A DNA stretch of 64,000 nt from Paenibacillus odorifer. GTDB lineage: Bacteria; Bacillota; Bacilli; Paenibacillales; Paenibacillaceae. Position 1 is the first letter of the stretch. Every line of letters begins with the position of its first letter. Shown in pieces: positions 16,748 to 24,689 of the stretch. A program made the translations under genes and the position numbers. The DNA lies in assembly GCF_000758725.1 (NCBI RefSeq), contig NZ_CP009428.1, forward strand, positions 6,138,001-6,202,000, written 5' to 3'. The notes beneath the pieces were generated by a model, which was not told the DNA's origin, made no database searches, and saw only the letters and a program-made list of their open reading frames with translations.

Positions 16748-16945
16748 TTAACTAATCCCAAGCACTCTTTGATGGATCACGGTTTTAGCACGAGCTATTT
16801 CCTTACGCACGTCACGAATCCGAGTTGGGTTGTCCAATTGGCCAGTTGCCAATTGAAAACGGAGATTAAAAAGTTCCTCTTTGAATCCAGCGATCTTTTG
16901 TTCAATCTCAGCAGTGGTTAAGTTGCGAAGTTCATTAGCTTTCAT
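16748..16945 (-). CDS. rpmC: 50S ribosomal protein L29
   Basis: A 65-residue helical hairpin protein near the tunnel exit, next to L23. It begins MKANELRNLTTAEIEQKIAG and contains LFNLRFQLATGQLDNPTRI. The start ATG at 16945 lies inside the end of rplP (11-nt overlap), suggesting coupled translation. An in-frame upstream extension lies within rplP and is rejected. Confidence 0.96.
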   Translation of the reverse strand: MKANELRNLTTAEIEQKIAGFKEELFNLRFQLATGQLDNPTRIRDVRKEIARAKTVIHQRVLGIS

Positions 16946-17369
16946 TTGCTTCACCACCCAATTCTTCACGTTTCACAAACTTAGTCTTTACAGGCAGCTT
17001 GTGAGCGGCAAGACGCATCGCTTCACGAGCGATTTCTTCCGACACGCCTCCGAGTTCGAACATAATCTTGCCCGGTTTAACTACGGCTACCCATTTCTCA
17101 ACGTTACCTTTACCACTACCCATACGAACCTCGAGAGGCTTTTGAGTAATAGGTTTATCTGGGAAAATCTTGATCCAAACTTGACCGCCACGTTTGATAT
17201 AACGTGTCATCGCGATACGAGCAGCTTCGATCTGACGGTTAGTGATCCAAGACGGTTCAAGTGCAACCAGGCCGAATTCGCCGAAGTTCAATTCAGTACC
17301 GCCTTTTGCCATACCCTTCATGTGTCCGCGTTGTTGCTTGCGGTGTTTTACGCGTTTTGGTACCAACAT
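16935..17369 (-). CDS. rplP: 50S ribosomal protein L16
   Basis: A 144-residue protein at the base of the A-site finger. It starts MLVPKRVKHRKQQRGHMKG and holds the conserved RGGQVWIKIFPDKPITQKP and RMGSGKGNVEKWVAVVKPG. The loop residue known for Arg hydroxylation in some bacteria falls in this region. It begins 2 nt after the rpsC stop and overlaps rpmC by 11 nt. Confidence 0.97.
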   Translation of the reverse strand: MLVPKRVKHRKQQRGHMKGMAKGGTELNFGEFGLVALEPSWITNRQIEAARIAMTRYIKRGGQVWIKIFPDKPITQKPLEVRMGSGKGNVEKWVAVVKPGKIMFELGGVSEEIAREAMRLAAHKLPVKTKFVKREELGGEANES

Positions 17370-17371
17370 GA

Positions 17372-18037
17372 TTAGTTGCCTCCTTCCTGAGCAGCTTGTT
17401 TCTTAGCTGGGGGAAGAACTTCTCCACGGTAGATCCATACTTTTACGCCAATAAGACCGTAAGTTGTATGTGCTTCAGCCGTTCCGTAATCGATATCGGC
17501 ACGAAGCGTATGAAGTGGAACTGTTCCTTCGCTATAACCTTCTGAACGAGCAATCTCAGCTCCGCCAAGACGTCCGCCCACTTGAGTTTTAATCCCTTTT
17601 GCGCCAGAACGCATAGTTCTTTGAATCGCTTGTTTGAGGGCACGACGGAACGATACACGACGTTCCAATTGTTGAGCAATGCTCTCAGCTACAAGAATTG
17701 CATCCAATTCAGGGTGCTTGATTTCATTGATGTTGATGTGTACTTTTTTGCCACCAGCGATTGCTGTAACTGCGCTGCGAAGTACTTCTACTTCTGCTCC
17801 GCCTTTACCAATAACCATACCTGGTTTAGCTGTATGAATTGTAACGTTCACGCGGCTAGCCGCTCTTTCGATCTCGATATGGGAAACAGCGGAATCCTTC
17901 AATTTGCCTTTAAGGTATTCCCGGATTTTGACGTCTTCCATCAGAAGAGTACCGAAATCTTTTCCTGCATACCATTTAGATTCCCAATCGCGAATAATAC
18001 CGATTCGGAGTCCGATTGGATTTACCTTTTGACCCAC
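17372..18037 (-). CDS. rpsC: 30S ribosomal protein S3
   Basis: A 221-residue protein at the mRNA entry channel with helicase function in the 30S head. The N-terminal KH domain carries the GxxG-like loop in HTAKPGMVIGKGGAEVE. The C-terminal domain contains GIKTQVGGRLGGAEIARSE. The start codon is GTG at 18037 (MGQKVNPIGLRIG), 8 nt after GGAGG. Genes rplV and rplP flank it closely. Confidence 0.97.
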   Translation of the reverse strand: MGQKVNPIGLRIGIIRDWESKWYAGKDFGTLLMEDVKIREYLKGKLKDSAVSHIEIERAASRVNVTIHTAKPGMVIGKGGAEVEVLRSAVTAIAGGKKVHININEIKHPELDAILVAESIAQQLERRVSFRRALKQAIQRTMRSGAKGIKTQVGGRLGGAEIARSEGYSEGTVPLHTLRADIDYGTAEAHTTYGLIGVKVWIYRGEVLPPAKKQAAQEGGN

Positions 18038-18050
18038 GTGTTATCCCTCC

Positions 18051-18383
18051 TTATTTCTCAGATACCACCAGTGTAATGTGGCTCGTGCGTTTATTGATCC
18101 GACTTGCGCGGCCCATGGCGCGCGGACGGAAACGTTTCATAGTAGGTCCTTGGTTAACGAAAACCTCGCTAACGAACAAACTGTTCACGTCCAAAGAATA
18201 GTTATGCTCAGCATTCGCAATTGCCGAATTAAGCAACTTTTCAACGACCGGAGAAGCGGATTTCGGAGTGTGGCGAAGAATAGCAATTGCTTCCCCCACT
18301 TGCTTACCACGAATCAAGTCAACAACCAGTTTCGCTTTACGAGCGGAAATTCGCACCGATCTTGCATGTGCTTTTGCTTCCAT
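18051..18383 (-). CDS. rplV: 50S ribosomal protein L22
   Basis: A 110-residue protein whose long beta hairpin lines the exit tunnel. It starts MEAKAHARSVRISARKAKLV and the hairpin region reads VFVNQGPTMKRFRPRAMGRA, without the deletions known for macrolide resistance. It lies 13 nt before rpsC. Confidence 0.97.
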   Translation of the reverse strand: MEAKAHARSVRISARKAKLVVDLIRGKQVGEAIAILRHTPKSASPVVEKLLNSAIANAEHNYSLDVNSLFVSEVFVNQGPTMKRFRPRAMGRASRINKRTSHITLVVSEK

Positions 18384-18416
18384 TGTTTAACCTCCTTTCA
18401 AACAGAGACCTTATTA

Positions 18417-18695
18417 TTATCTTCTTGTTTTCTTATCGTCACCCGAGTGGCCTTTGTAAGTACGTGTTGGCGCGAACTCGCCCAACTTGTGACCTACCAT
18501 ATCTTCTGTTACGTATACAGGCACGTGTTTACGGCCGTCATATACACCAAACGTATGTCCGATAAACTGAGGGAAAATGGTTGAGCGACGGGACCAAGTT
18601 TTAACTACAACCTTTTTTTCAGCCTCGTTCAGTTCCTCAACTTTTTTAAGCAGGTAGCCATCGATAAACGGCCCCTTCTTTAAACTGCGACCCAT
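18417..18695 (-). CDS. rpsS: 30S ribosomal protein S19
   Basis: A 92-residue head protein that forms a complex with S13. It begins MGRSLKKGPFIDGYLLKKVE and has STIFPQFIGHTFGVYDGRKH. Length is standard. It lies between rplB and rplV, with AGGGAGG upstream of the ATG at 18695. Confidence 0.97.
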   Translation of the reverse strand: MGRSLKKGPFIDGYLLKKVEELNEAEKKVVVKTWSRRSTIFPQFIGHTFGVYDGRKHVPVYVTEDMVGHKLGEFAPTRTYKGHSGDDKKTRR

Positions 18696-18771
18696 GTGTG
18701 AATCCTCCCTTCATCCGGTTCTTCAAACCGCGAATCGACGCTTCGCGCTTTATTAACTTGCCAGAAGCGTC

Positions 18772-19602
18772 TTATTTAGTGCGGCGGCGAACGATATATT
18801 TATCAGATGCCTTGTTTTTCTTACGCGTTTTGTAACCAAGGGTTGGTTTGCCCCATGGAGACATTGGCGATTTACGTCCGATTGGAGCGCGACCTTCACC
18901 ACCACCGTGTGGGTGATCGTTAGGGTTCATTACTACCCCGCGAACTTCAGGACGACGGCCGAGCCAGCGACTACGTCCAGCTTTACCGATTTTGATCAAT
19001 TCGTGATCTTCGTTACCTACGGAACCGATAGTTGCACGGCATACGCTAAGGATCTTACGAACCTCACCGGATGACAAACGAACGGAACAGTATTTTTCTT
19101 CTTTACCAAGCAATTGAGCTTCTGTACCAGCTGCACGAACCAATTGTCCGCCTTTACCTGGTTTCAACTCAATGTTGTGGATAACTGTACCTACTGGAAT
19201 GTTTTCCAGTGGAAGACTGTTACCAATTTTGATGTCGGCCGCAGGACCGGACTCTACTTTATCCCCAACTCTTAGACCTTTAGGAGCGATGATATAACGT
19301 TTCTCTCCATCAGCATAGTGGATCAAAGCAATATTAGATGTGCGGTTCGGGTCATACTCGATTGTAGCAACGCTACCTGGTATGCCGTCTTTAGTCCGCT
19401 TGAAGTCGATAATACGGTATTTACGTTTATGTCCGCCGCCATGGTGACGAACCGTAATTTTACCTTGGTTGTTGCGTCCCGCATGTTTGAACAGCGGAGA
19501 AAGCAACGATTTCTCTGGCTGGTTTGTTGTAATTTCTTCAAACGTAGACACGGACATAGCGCGTCTTGCCGGAGAGGTCGGTTTGTACTTTTTGATTGGC
19601 AC
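18772..19602 (-). CDS. rplB: 50S ribosomal protein L2
   Basis: A 276-residue core protein needed for subunit association and peptidyl-transferase activity. The conserved C-terminal GVVMNPNDHPHGGGEGRAP holds the histidine linked to activity. N-terminal KKYKPTSPARRAMSVSTFEE is typical. The start is GTG at 19602 with GGAGG 8 nt upstream. It lies 29 nt after rplW. Confidence 0.97.
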   Translation of the reverse strand: MPIKKYKPTSPARRAMSVSTFEEITTNQPEKSLLSPLFKHAGRNNQGKITVRHHGGGHKRKYRIIDFKRTKDGIPGSVATIEYDPNRTSNIALIHYADGEKRYIIAPKGLRVGDKVESGPAADIKIGNSLPLENIPVGTVIHNIELKPGKGGQLVRAAGTEAQLLGKEEKYCSVRLSSGEVRKILSVCRATIGSVGNEDHELIKIGKAGRSRWLGRRPEVRGVVMNPNDHPHGGGEGRAPIGRKSPMSPWGKPTLGYKTRKKNKASDKYIVRRRTK

Positions 19603-19631
19603 TGTAGTTCCCTCCTTACTTCAACAGAGTA

Positions 19632-19925
19632 TTATTCTACCGCTTCAAAAAATTCAAGCGGTTTGCTGTCCGGGCTAAGCTTAACGATGGCTTTTTTCCA
19701 CTCTGGAGTGTAACCAGAATATTTACCATAACGTTTCAGTTTGCCAGGTACGCGCATTGTGTTCACATTTGTTACTTTTACTTTGAAAATAGCCTCGACA
19801 GCTTTTTTGATTTCGGTTTTGTTAGCACGGATATCCACTTCAAAAGCGTATTTCATTTCGCTCATGTAGTCGGAAGTACGTTCCGTAATCACCGGACGTT
19901 TGATAATATCACGAGGATCTTTCAT
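19632..19925 (-). CDS. rplW: 50S ribosomal protein L23
   Basis: A 97-residue protein at the tunnel exit, the docking site for trigger factor and SRP. It begins MKDPRDIIKRPVITERTSDY and has VEAIFKVKVTNVNTMRVPGK. Its ATG shares one base with the rplD stop, implying coupled translation. Confidence 0.97.
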   Translation of the reverse strand: MKDPRDIIKRPVITERTSDYMSEMKYAFEVDIRANKTEIKKAVEAIFKVKVTNVNTMRVPGKLKRYGKYSGYTPEWKKAIVKLSPDSKPLEFFEAVE

Positions 19926-20548
19926 TACGCGAACACCTCCTCTACCTTCAGAACTGCTTCTTTAGTGATGATCAGTTTGTCGTACGTCAGTACGTCAAGA
20001 ACATTAATGCCGTCAGCCGCTACGAATTTCACCCCAGGGATGTTACGAGCGGAAAGTGCTACGTTATCATCATAGCTAGTAGCTACGATCAACGCTTTAC
20101 GATCTACTTTCAGATTGTTCAAGATTGCTGCGAATTCTTTCGTTTTCGGAGCATTCATTGTCAAGCTATCCAATACGATAATGTCATTCTCGAGTACTTT
20201 CGAGGACAAAGCGGATTTGATCGCCAAACGACGAACCTTCTTAGGCAGTTTCCAGGAATAGCTACGTGGTGTTGGTCCGAAGACAACGCCGCCGCCTTTC
20301 CATTGTGGAGAACGAATGGAGCCTTGACGAGCGCGACCTGTACCTTTTTGTTTCCAAGGTTTACGTCCACCGCCACGAACTTCAGAACGTCCTTTTACTT
20401 TGTGTGTACCACGACGTAGGGAAGCTCTTTGCATAAGCGCAGCTTCATGTAGAACGTGTTCATTCGGTTCAATACCGAATACTGTATCGCTCAGTTCCAC
20501 TTCACCAACTTCGTTGCCACTAATATTAAAAAGTGTTACTTTTGGCAT
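19925..20548 (-). CDS. rplD: 50S ribosomal protein L4
   Basis: A 207-residue protein with a globular body and a long loop that narrows the exit tunnel. The loop contains GGGRKPWKQKGTGRARQGS, with no macrolide-type change visible. In gamma-proteobacteria L4 represses the S10 operon; the leader here (21605-21643) does not obviously resemble that structure. It lies 25 nt after rplC. Confidence 0.97.
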   Translation of the reverse strand: MPKVTLFNISGNEVGEVELSDTVFGIEPNEHVLHEAALMQRASLRRGTHKVKGRSEVRGGGRKPWKQKGTGRARQGSIRSPQWKGGGVVFGPTPRSYSWKLPKKVRRLAIKSALSSKVLENDIIVLDSLTMNAPKTKEFAAILNNLKVDRKALIVATSYDDNVALSARNIPGVKFVAADGINVLDVLTYDKLIITKEAVLKVEEVFA

Positions 20549-20573
20549 TTCATGTTCCTCCTTTCTTCAATAA

Positions 20574-21197
20574 TTATTTCTTAACGGTTTGTTTAACTTT
20601 CACGAAGCTGTTTTTAGGACCTGGGATAGCGCCTTTAACCAGCAATACGTTACGTTCAACATCAACCTTGATAATTTCAAGCTTTTGAACCGTAATAGTC
20701 GTGTGACCCATATGTCCTGGAAGGCGTTTGCCCTTAGGAACACGGTTAGCTTGGATAGAACCCATGGAACCCGGTCTTCTGTGGTAACGCGATCCGTGTG
20801 CCATTGGTCCGCGGCTTTGTCCCCAACGTTTGATGTTACCTTGGAAACCTTTACCTTTAGATGTACCAGTTACGTCAACAAATTCGCCCTCAGCAAAGAT
20901 ATCAGCCTTCAGTTCTTGTCCAACCTCGAGAGACCCGAGATCAACACCGCGAATTTCACGAACGTAGCGCTTAGGTGTTGCATTTGCCTTTTTGGCGTGA
21001 CCCTGTTCAGGCTTATTGGAGCGTTTTTCTTTTTTATCAGAAAAGCCCAATTGCACTGCTTCATATCCGTCGATATTCAGGTCTTTCTTTTGCAGTACTA
21101 CACAAGGTCCTGCTTCGATAACAGTAACAGGAATTACGTTACCTTCTGGAGTAAACACTTGAGTCATACCGAGTTTTTTTCCTAAGATACCTTTCAA
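20574..21197 (-). CDS. rplC: 50S ribosomal protein L3
   Basis: A 207-residue assembly initiator reaching toward the peptidyl-transferase centre. It has KGILGKKLGMTQVFTPEG at the N-terminus and GSRYHRRPGSMGSIQANRVP in the extension. The start is judged to be TTG at 21197, 6 nt after AGAGGTG, which matches homologues beginning (M)TKGILG; a GTG at 21206 overlaps the ribosome site. The identity is certain and the start is likely. Confidence 0.95.
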   Translation of the reverse strand: MKGILGKKLGMTQVFTPEGNVIPVTVIEAGPCVVLQKKDLNIDGYEAVQLGFSDKKEKRSNKPEQGHAKKANATPKRYVREIRGVDLGSLEVGQELKADIFAEGEFVDVTGTSKGKGFQGNIKRWGQSRGPMAHGSRYHRRPGSMGSIQANRVPKGKRLPGHMGHTTITVQKLEIIKVDVERNVLLVKGAIPGPKNSFVKVKQTVKK

Positions 21198-21239
21198 TGT
21201 TGACACCTCTTTTCTTTTCCTAAGTTACTTAAAATAGAA

Positions 21240-21548
21240 TTACAATTTGATTTCGATATCTACACCGGACGGTAGATCCAAGCGCATCAAGGCATCCACA
21301 GTTTGTGGTGTTGGGTTCACAATATCGATCAAACGTTTGTGAGTCCGTTGTTCAAACTGTTCACGGGAATCCTTGTACTTGTGTACCGCACGGAGAATAG
21401 TAATGATTTGCTTCTCAGTTGGTAACGGAATCGGCCCGGACACACCTGCACCCGAACGTTTTGCTGTTTCAACAATCTTCTCAGCGGATTGATCAAGAAT
21501 TCTGTGGTCGTATGCTTTCAAGCGAATACGAATTTTTTGCTTTGCCAT
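21240..21548 (-). CDS. rpsJ: 30S ribosomal protein S10 (NusE)
   Basis: A 102-residue protein of the 30S head that also acts in transcription antitermination with NusB. It begins MAKQKIRIRLKAYDHRILDQ and contains SGPIPLPTEKQIITILR. The ATG at 21548 follows GGAGG; the longer frame upstream lies in the leader. It is the first gene of the S10-spc-alpha superoperon, transcribed from the strong promoter at 21686-21714. Confidence 0.97.
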   Translation of the reverse strand: MAKQKIRIRLKAYDHRILDQSAEKIVETAKRSGAGVSGPIPLPTEKQIITILRAVHKYKDSREQFEQRTHKRLIDIVNPTPQTVDALMRLDLPSGVDIEIKL

Positions 21549-21604
21549 TTTAGTCCCTCCTTCTATCGCCCAATTTGGTATCGGACATACTCCGTGAAAA
21601 TTTT

Positions 21605-21643
21605 CTGACCTCGTCCCCATGGCAAAGGGGCCGGGTGTGTCAG
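21605..21643 (-). promoter_or_regulatory. Nested hairpin in the rpsJ leader
   Basis: Outer arms CTGAC/GTCAG enclose inner arms CCCC/GGGG with an 8-nt loop. The element sits in the roughly 130-nt leader between the promoter and rpsJ. It has no U tract. It may regulate superoperon expression or be an RNA processing site. Confidence 0.45.
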
Positions 21644-21685
21644 TAACCTCTCACATCATCGCAACGTCTCAGAACAACATTTATT

Positions 21686-21714
21686 ATTATATATAATAGG
21701 CAGCAGTATTGCAA
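21686..21714 (-). promoter_or_regulatory. Sigma-A promoter of the S10 superoperon
   Basis: TTGCAA, 17-nt spacer, perfect TATAAT on the minus strand. It lies directly after the hemAT terminator and about 135 nt before rpsJ. It is one of the best promoter matches in the window. Confidence 0.85.
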
Positions 21715-21720
21715 GCAAAA

Positions 21721-21756
21721 ATAGAAAAACAACGCATATTTTTTTCATGCGCTGTT
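21721..21756 (-). terminator. Terminator of the HemAT-like gene
   Basis: AACAGCGCAT and ATGCGTTGTT pair with one G-U, followed on the minus strand by TTTCTATTTTT. It begins about 18 nt after the stop codon and isolates this gene from the S10 operon. Confidence 0.8.
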
Positions 21757-21773
21757 CTTCTACTATATATATG

Positions 21774-23123
21774 TTAAAGATTTTCTGTCGCAGACTTAAA
21801 AATCTCTGCGGAGGAAGCAGTCTGAGCCGTTGCAGTTCCGATCCCCTCAATGGTTTGGATTAAGGTTCTTATTTCTTCTTCCACTATTACAATCTCCTGT
21901 GTACTGCTACGCATAGCGTCTACAATATCAGAGAACAAAAGACTAGTCTCGACCGATTGGTGTTTCCCATTCTTAGTTAAGTCCTGCACCTTACGAATCT
22001 CTTCTACAACCTGCTGAGTGAGGAGTCCTGATTTATTTGTTAGCTCTACGATCTGAATCACAGTATTCTTAGTATCCTCCGCAAGCCGGCTAACTTCTTG
22101 AGCAACCACATTAAACCCTCTACCATGCTCACCAGCTCTTGCGGCTTCAATCGTTGCATTAAGTGAGAGGATTTTAGTCTGATCAGCAATTTCCCTTACT
22201 GAGTTCACGATTTTTTGAATTTGTTTAGAGGAATCGCTTAACTCAATGATCGAGTCTTCCATCTCACTGGTGGTCTGATATATGAGATTAATTTGCTCAG
22301 TCAAATCGTCCAAGTGTTCATGCCCATCTGCAGCTAATCCCTGTGACTCCAGAGCGGATGAAGCCGTACGTTGGAATGTTCTACTTACTTCATTGCTGCT
22401 TGCCACTAGCTGCTTCACAGCAGCATTAGTATCGATGCTATAATCTATCAGTTCAACGCTAAACTCTGAAATTTTTTGTTTCAATTCATTTTTTACTAAT
22501 AAATATTGCTCCTCCTTCTCTCTTATATTCTCCTTCTCATATTCTTCTAGCACCAATTGCTGCTCAAGATTAAGCAGTTTAGTCACCGTCTGAACCACTC
22601 GAAGGCGTATATTGTCATCGTTTGTTTCATTATATATAACGCGTATAAATACGTTCTGAAGATTCTGAAAAGCAGATAAGTACCATTTAGGCTCAAGCCC
22701 TACTCTTTTATGAATATTAGCGATCATTAGACGCTTTGCTATGTACTCATCGTCAACCTTTCCATTAAAAATCTCTAGGATATGACCACGTAGAGTAGTT
22801 TTTAACCTATCTATACTGCTATGTTCCAAAATAATAGCTTCGAGTTTATTTACACCTAATACAGAATTGTAAAATTGATCAATGATATAGTCTATATTCT
22901 GCTCAACAACAGGTTTCACCCTGCGTAGTAAGTTCAGATCTGCTTCAGTCAGATCAATCATCCTCATCTGCTCGTTAAGTTCGCCATGTCCTTCCAGTTT
23001 ATGAAAAGACTCCGCAACAGAATGATTCTGATCCTTGAAGTCTAAGGAACGAGAGGCAGGAGAATCCACATTATTATTACGTGCAGTTAACGCATGCATG
23101 AAGGAAAAAGGACATTTCCCCAT
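21774..23123 (-). CDS. Globin-coupled methyl-accepting chemotaxis protein (HemAT-like)
   Basis: A 449-residue soluble oxygen sensor. Residues about 55-195 form a protoglobin-type haem domain; the likely proximal histidine is H138 in ANIHKRVGLEPKWY, matching the HemAT consensus. A coiled coil leads to a chemoreceptor signalling domain with the tip sequence LSLNATIEAARAGEHGRG, which docks CheA/CheW. No membrane segment or signal peptide is seen, as in Bacillus HemAT (432 aa). The ATG at 23123 follows GGGAGGG at 8 nt. The gene is monocistronic, between the tuf terminator and its own terminator. Location inside the str-S10 region is unusual; B. subtilis has the unrelated ybaC there. Confidence 0.9.
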   Translation of the reverse strand: MGKCPFSFMHALTARNNNVDSPASRSLDFKDQNHSVAESFHKLEGHGELNEQMRMIDLTEADLNLLRRVKPVVEQNIDYIIDQFYNSVLGVNKLEAIILEHSSIDRLKTTLRGHILEIFNGKVDDEYIAKRLMIANIHKRVGLEPKWYLSAFQNLQNVFIRVIYNETNDDNIRLRVVQTVTKLLNLEQQLVLEEYEKENIREKEEQYLLVKNELKQKISEFSVELIDYSIDTNAAVKQLVASSNEVSRTFQRTASSALESQGLAADGHEHLDDLTEQINLIYQTTSEMEDSIIELSDSSKQIQKIVNSVREIADQTKILSLNATIEAARAGEHGRGFNVVAQEVSRLAEDTKNTVIQIVELTNKSGLLTQQVVEEIRKVQDLTKNGKHQSVETSLLFSDIVDAMRSSTQEIVIVEEEIRTLIQTIEGIGTATAQTASSAEIFKSATENL

Positions 23124-23201
23124 ATTAACACCCTCCCACAACTCCTATTATTTTACATTATTATACCTCCTTCATTTTACTCTAAGATTAGTATAATTGT
23201 A

Positions 23202-23215
23202 AACAATTGATTGTT
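23202..23215. repeat. Short palindrome upstream of the HemAT-like gene
   Basis: AACAAT-TG-ATTGTT, a perfect 6-bp inverted repeat with partly matching flanks, about 80 nt before the start codon and overlapping where a promoter would be expected. It may be an operator; no known factor's site is matched. Confidence 0.35.
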
Positions 23216-23295
23216 GTAATTTGACGAATTATGTAGAAAAAGATCATAATAGTATGCTTTGATTATCAATCTTTGTCGAATAATAAATCATTCTC

Positions 23296-23347
23296 AAAAA
23301 AAAAAAAAAAAAAAAAGCCCCTGATTCTCCGCAAGAAGAATCAGGGG
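23296..23347 (-). terminator. Strong terminator of tuf
   Basis: CCCCTGATTCT and AGAATCAGGGG form a perfect 11-bp stem with an 8-nt loop, followed on the minus strand by 21 uninterrupted T. It begins about 43 nt after the tuf stop. Confidence 0.95.
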
Positions 23348-23389
23348 TGTTTGTAATTCGGAATCTACCCGCAGATAGAAGTCGAATTA

Positions 23390-24580
23390 TTATTTTTGGA
23401 TAGAAGCTACGCTACCAGCACCAACTGTACGGCCACCTTCGCGAATGGAGAATTTAGTACCTTCTTCAATAGCGATTGGGGAGATCAGTTGTACGGTTAC
23501 GGAGATGTTATCACCAGGCATAACCATTTCAGTACCTTCTGGCAAGTTGATGATACCAGTTACGTCAGTTGTACGGAAGTAGAACTGTGGACGGTATCCA
23601 GTGAAGAAAGGCTTGTGACGGCCACCTTCTTCTTTTGTCAGAACGTAAATTTGAGCAGTGAACTCAGTGTGTGGTTTAACGGAGTTCGGCTTAGCCAATA
23701 CTTGGCCACGCTCGATCATGTTACGGTCAACACCACGAAGCAATGCTCCGATGTTGTCCCCAGCTTGAGCGGAATCCAGCAATTTACGGAACATTTCTAC
23801 GCCCGTAACTACGGATTTCTTAGTATCTTCGTGAATACCAACGATTTCGATTTCTTCTCCGACTTTAACTGTTCCGCGTTCTACGCGACCAGTTGCCACA
23901 GTACCGCGGCCAGTGATGGAGAATACGTCTTCGACAGGCATCAAGAAAGGCTTGTCAGTTTGACGCTCAGGAAGTGGAATGTACTCATCGATTGTTTCAA
24001 ACATTTCGATGATTTTTTTAGCGTAATCGCCATCTGGGTTTTGCAGAGCTTCACGAGCAGAACCACGGATGATTGGAGTATCGTCGCCTGGGAAGTCATA
24101 CTCGCTAAGCAAGTCGCGAACTTCCATTTCAACCAATTCCAACAACTCTTCGTCTTCAACCATGTCGCATTTGTTCAAGAAGACAACGATGTAAGGAACG
24201 CCTACTTGACGGGACAACAGGATGTGCTCGCGAGTTTGTGGCATTGGGCCATCAGCTGCGGATACAACCAGGATAGCTCCGTCCATTTGCGCTGCGCCAG
24301 TGATCATGTTTTTAACATAGTCGGCGTGACCAGGGCAGTCTACGTGAGCGTAGTGACGGTTAGGAGTTTCATATTCAACGTGGGAAGTGGAGATTGTGAT
24401 ACCACGTTCGCGCTCTTCAGGAGCTTTGTCGATTTGATCGAATGCGATAGCTGCGCCACCGTAAGTTTTGGACAATACAGTAGTGATTGCAGCAGTCAGA
24501 GTCGTTTTACCATGGTCGACGTGACCAATAGTACCGATGTTAACGTGCGGTTTGTTACGTTCAAACTTTGCCTTTGCCAT
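23390..24580 (-). CDS. tuf: Translation elongation factor Tu
   Basis: A 396-residue GTPase that delivers aminoacyl-tRNA to the ribosome. The G motifs are intact: GHVDHGKTTLT (G1), DCPGHADYVKNM (G3) and NKCDMV (G4). Domains 2 and 3 follow, with RGTVATGRVERG and GGRHKPFFTGYRPQFYFRT. It follows fusA after a 109-nt gap, and AAGGAGGAAC precedes the ATG at 24580. It ends the str cluster with a very strong terminator. Only this tuf copy is seen in the window. Confidence 0.98.
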   Translation of the reverse strand: MAKAKFERNKPHVNIGTIGHVDHGKTTLTAAITTVLSKTYGGAAIAFDQIDKAPEERERGITISTSHVEYETPNRHYAHVDCPGHADYVKNMITGAAQMDGAILVVSAADGPMPQTREHILLSRQVGVPYIVVFLNKCDMVEDEELLELVEMEVRDLLSEYDFPGDDTPIIRGSAREALQNPDGDYAKKIIEMFETIDEYIPLPERQTDKPFLMPVEDVFSITGRGTVATGRVERGTVKVGEEIEIVGIHEDTKKSVVTGVEMFRKLLDSAQAGDNIGALLRGVDRNMIERGQVLAKPNSVKPHTEFTAQIYVLTKEEGGRHKPFFTGYRPQFYFRTTDVTGIINLPEGTEMVMPGDNISVTVQLISPIAIEEGTKFSIREGGRTVGAGSVASIQK

Positions 24581-24689
24581 TTGAACAGTTCCTCCTTAAT
24601 GTGGGGTTCCTTATATTTGAGCCGCCCGCATACGTGTAATCTTAGATGACTGAGTGTTTATACCCGGGACGGCAAGTTAAAACTGGTAA

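Noticed and set aside
23272..23280. TTTGTCGAA as a Spo0A box upstream of the HemAT-like gene
   Set aside because: It is a single 7-base core match; several are expected by chance in 64 kb, and its place relative to a promoter is unclear.
23396..24649. A 417-codon open frame on the plus strand antisense to tuf
   Set aside because: It mirrors the strong codon bias of EF-Tu; the translation is rich in Ser, Thr and Cys with no domain, and no ribosome site precedes it.
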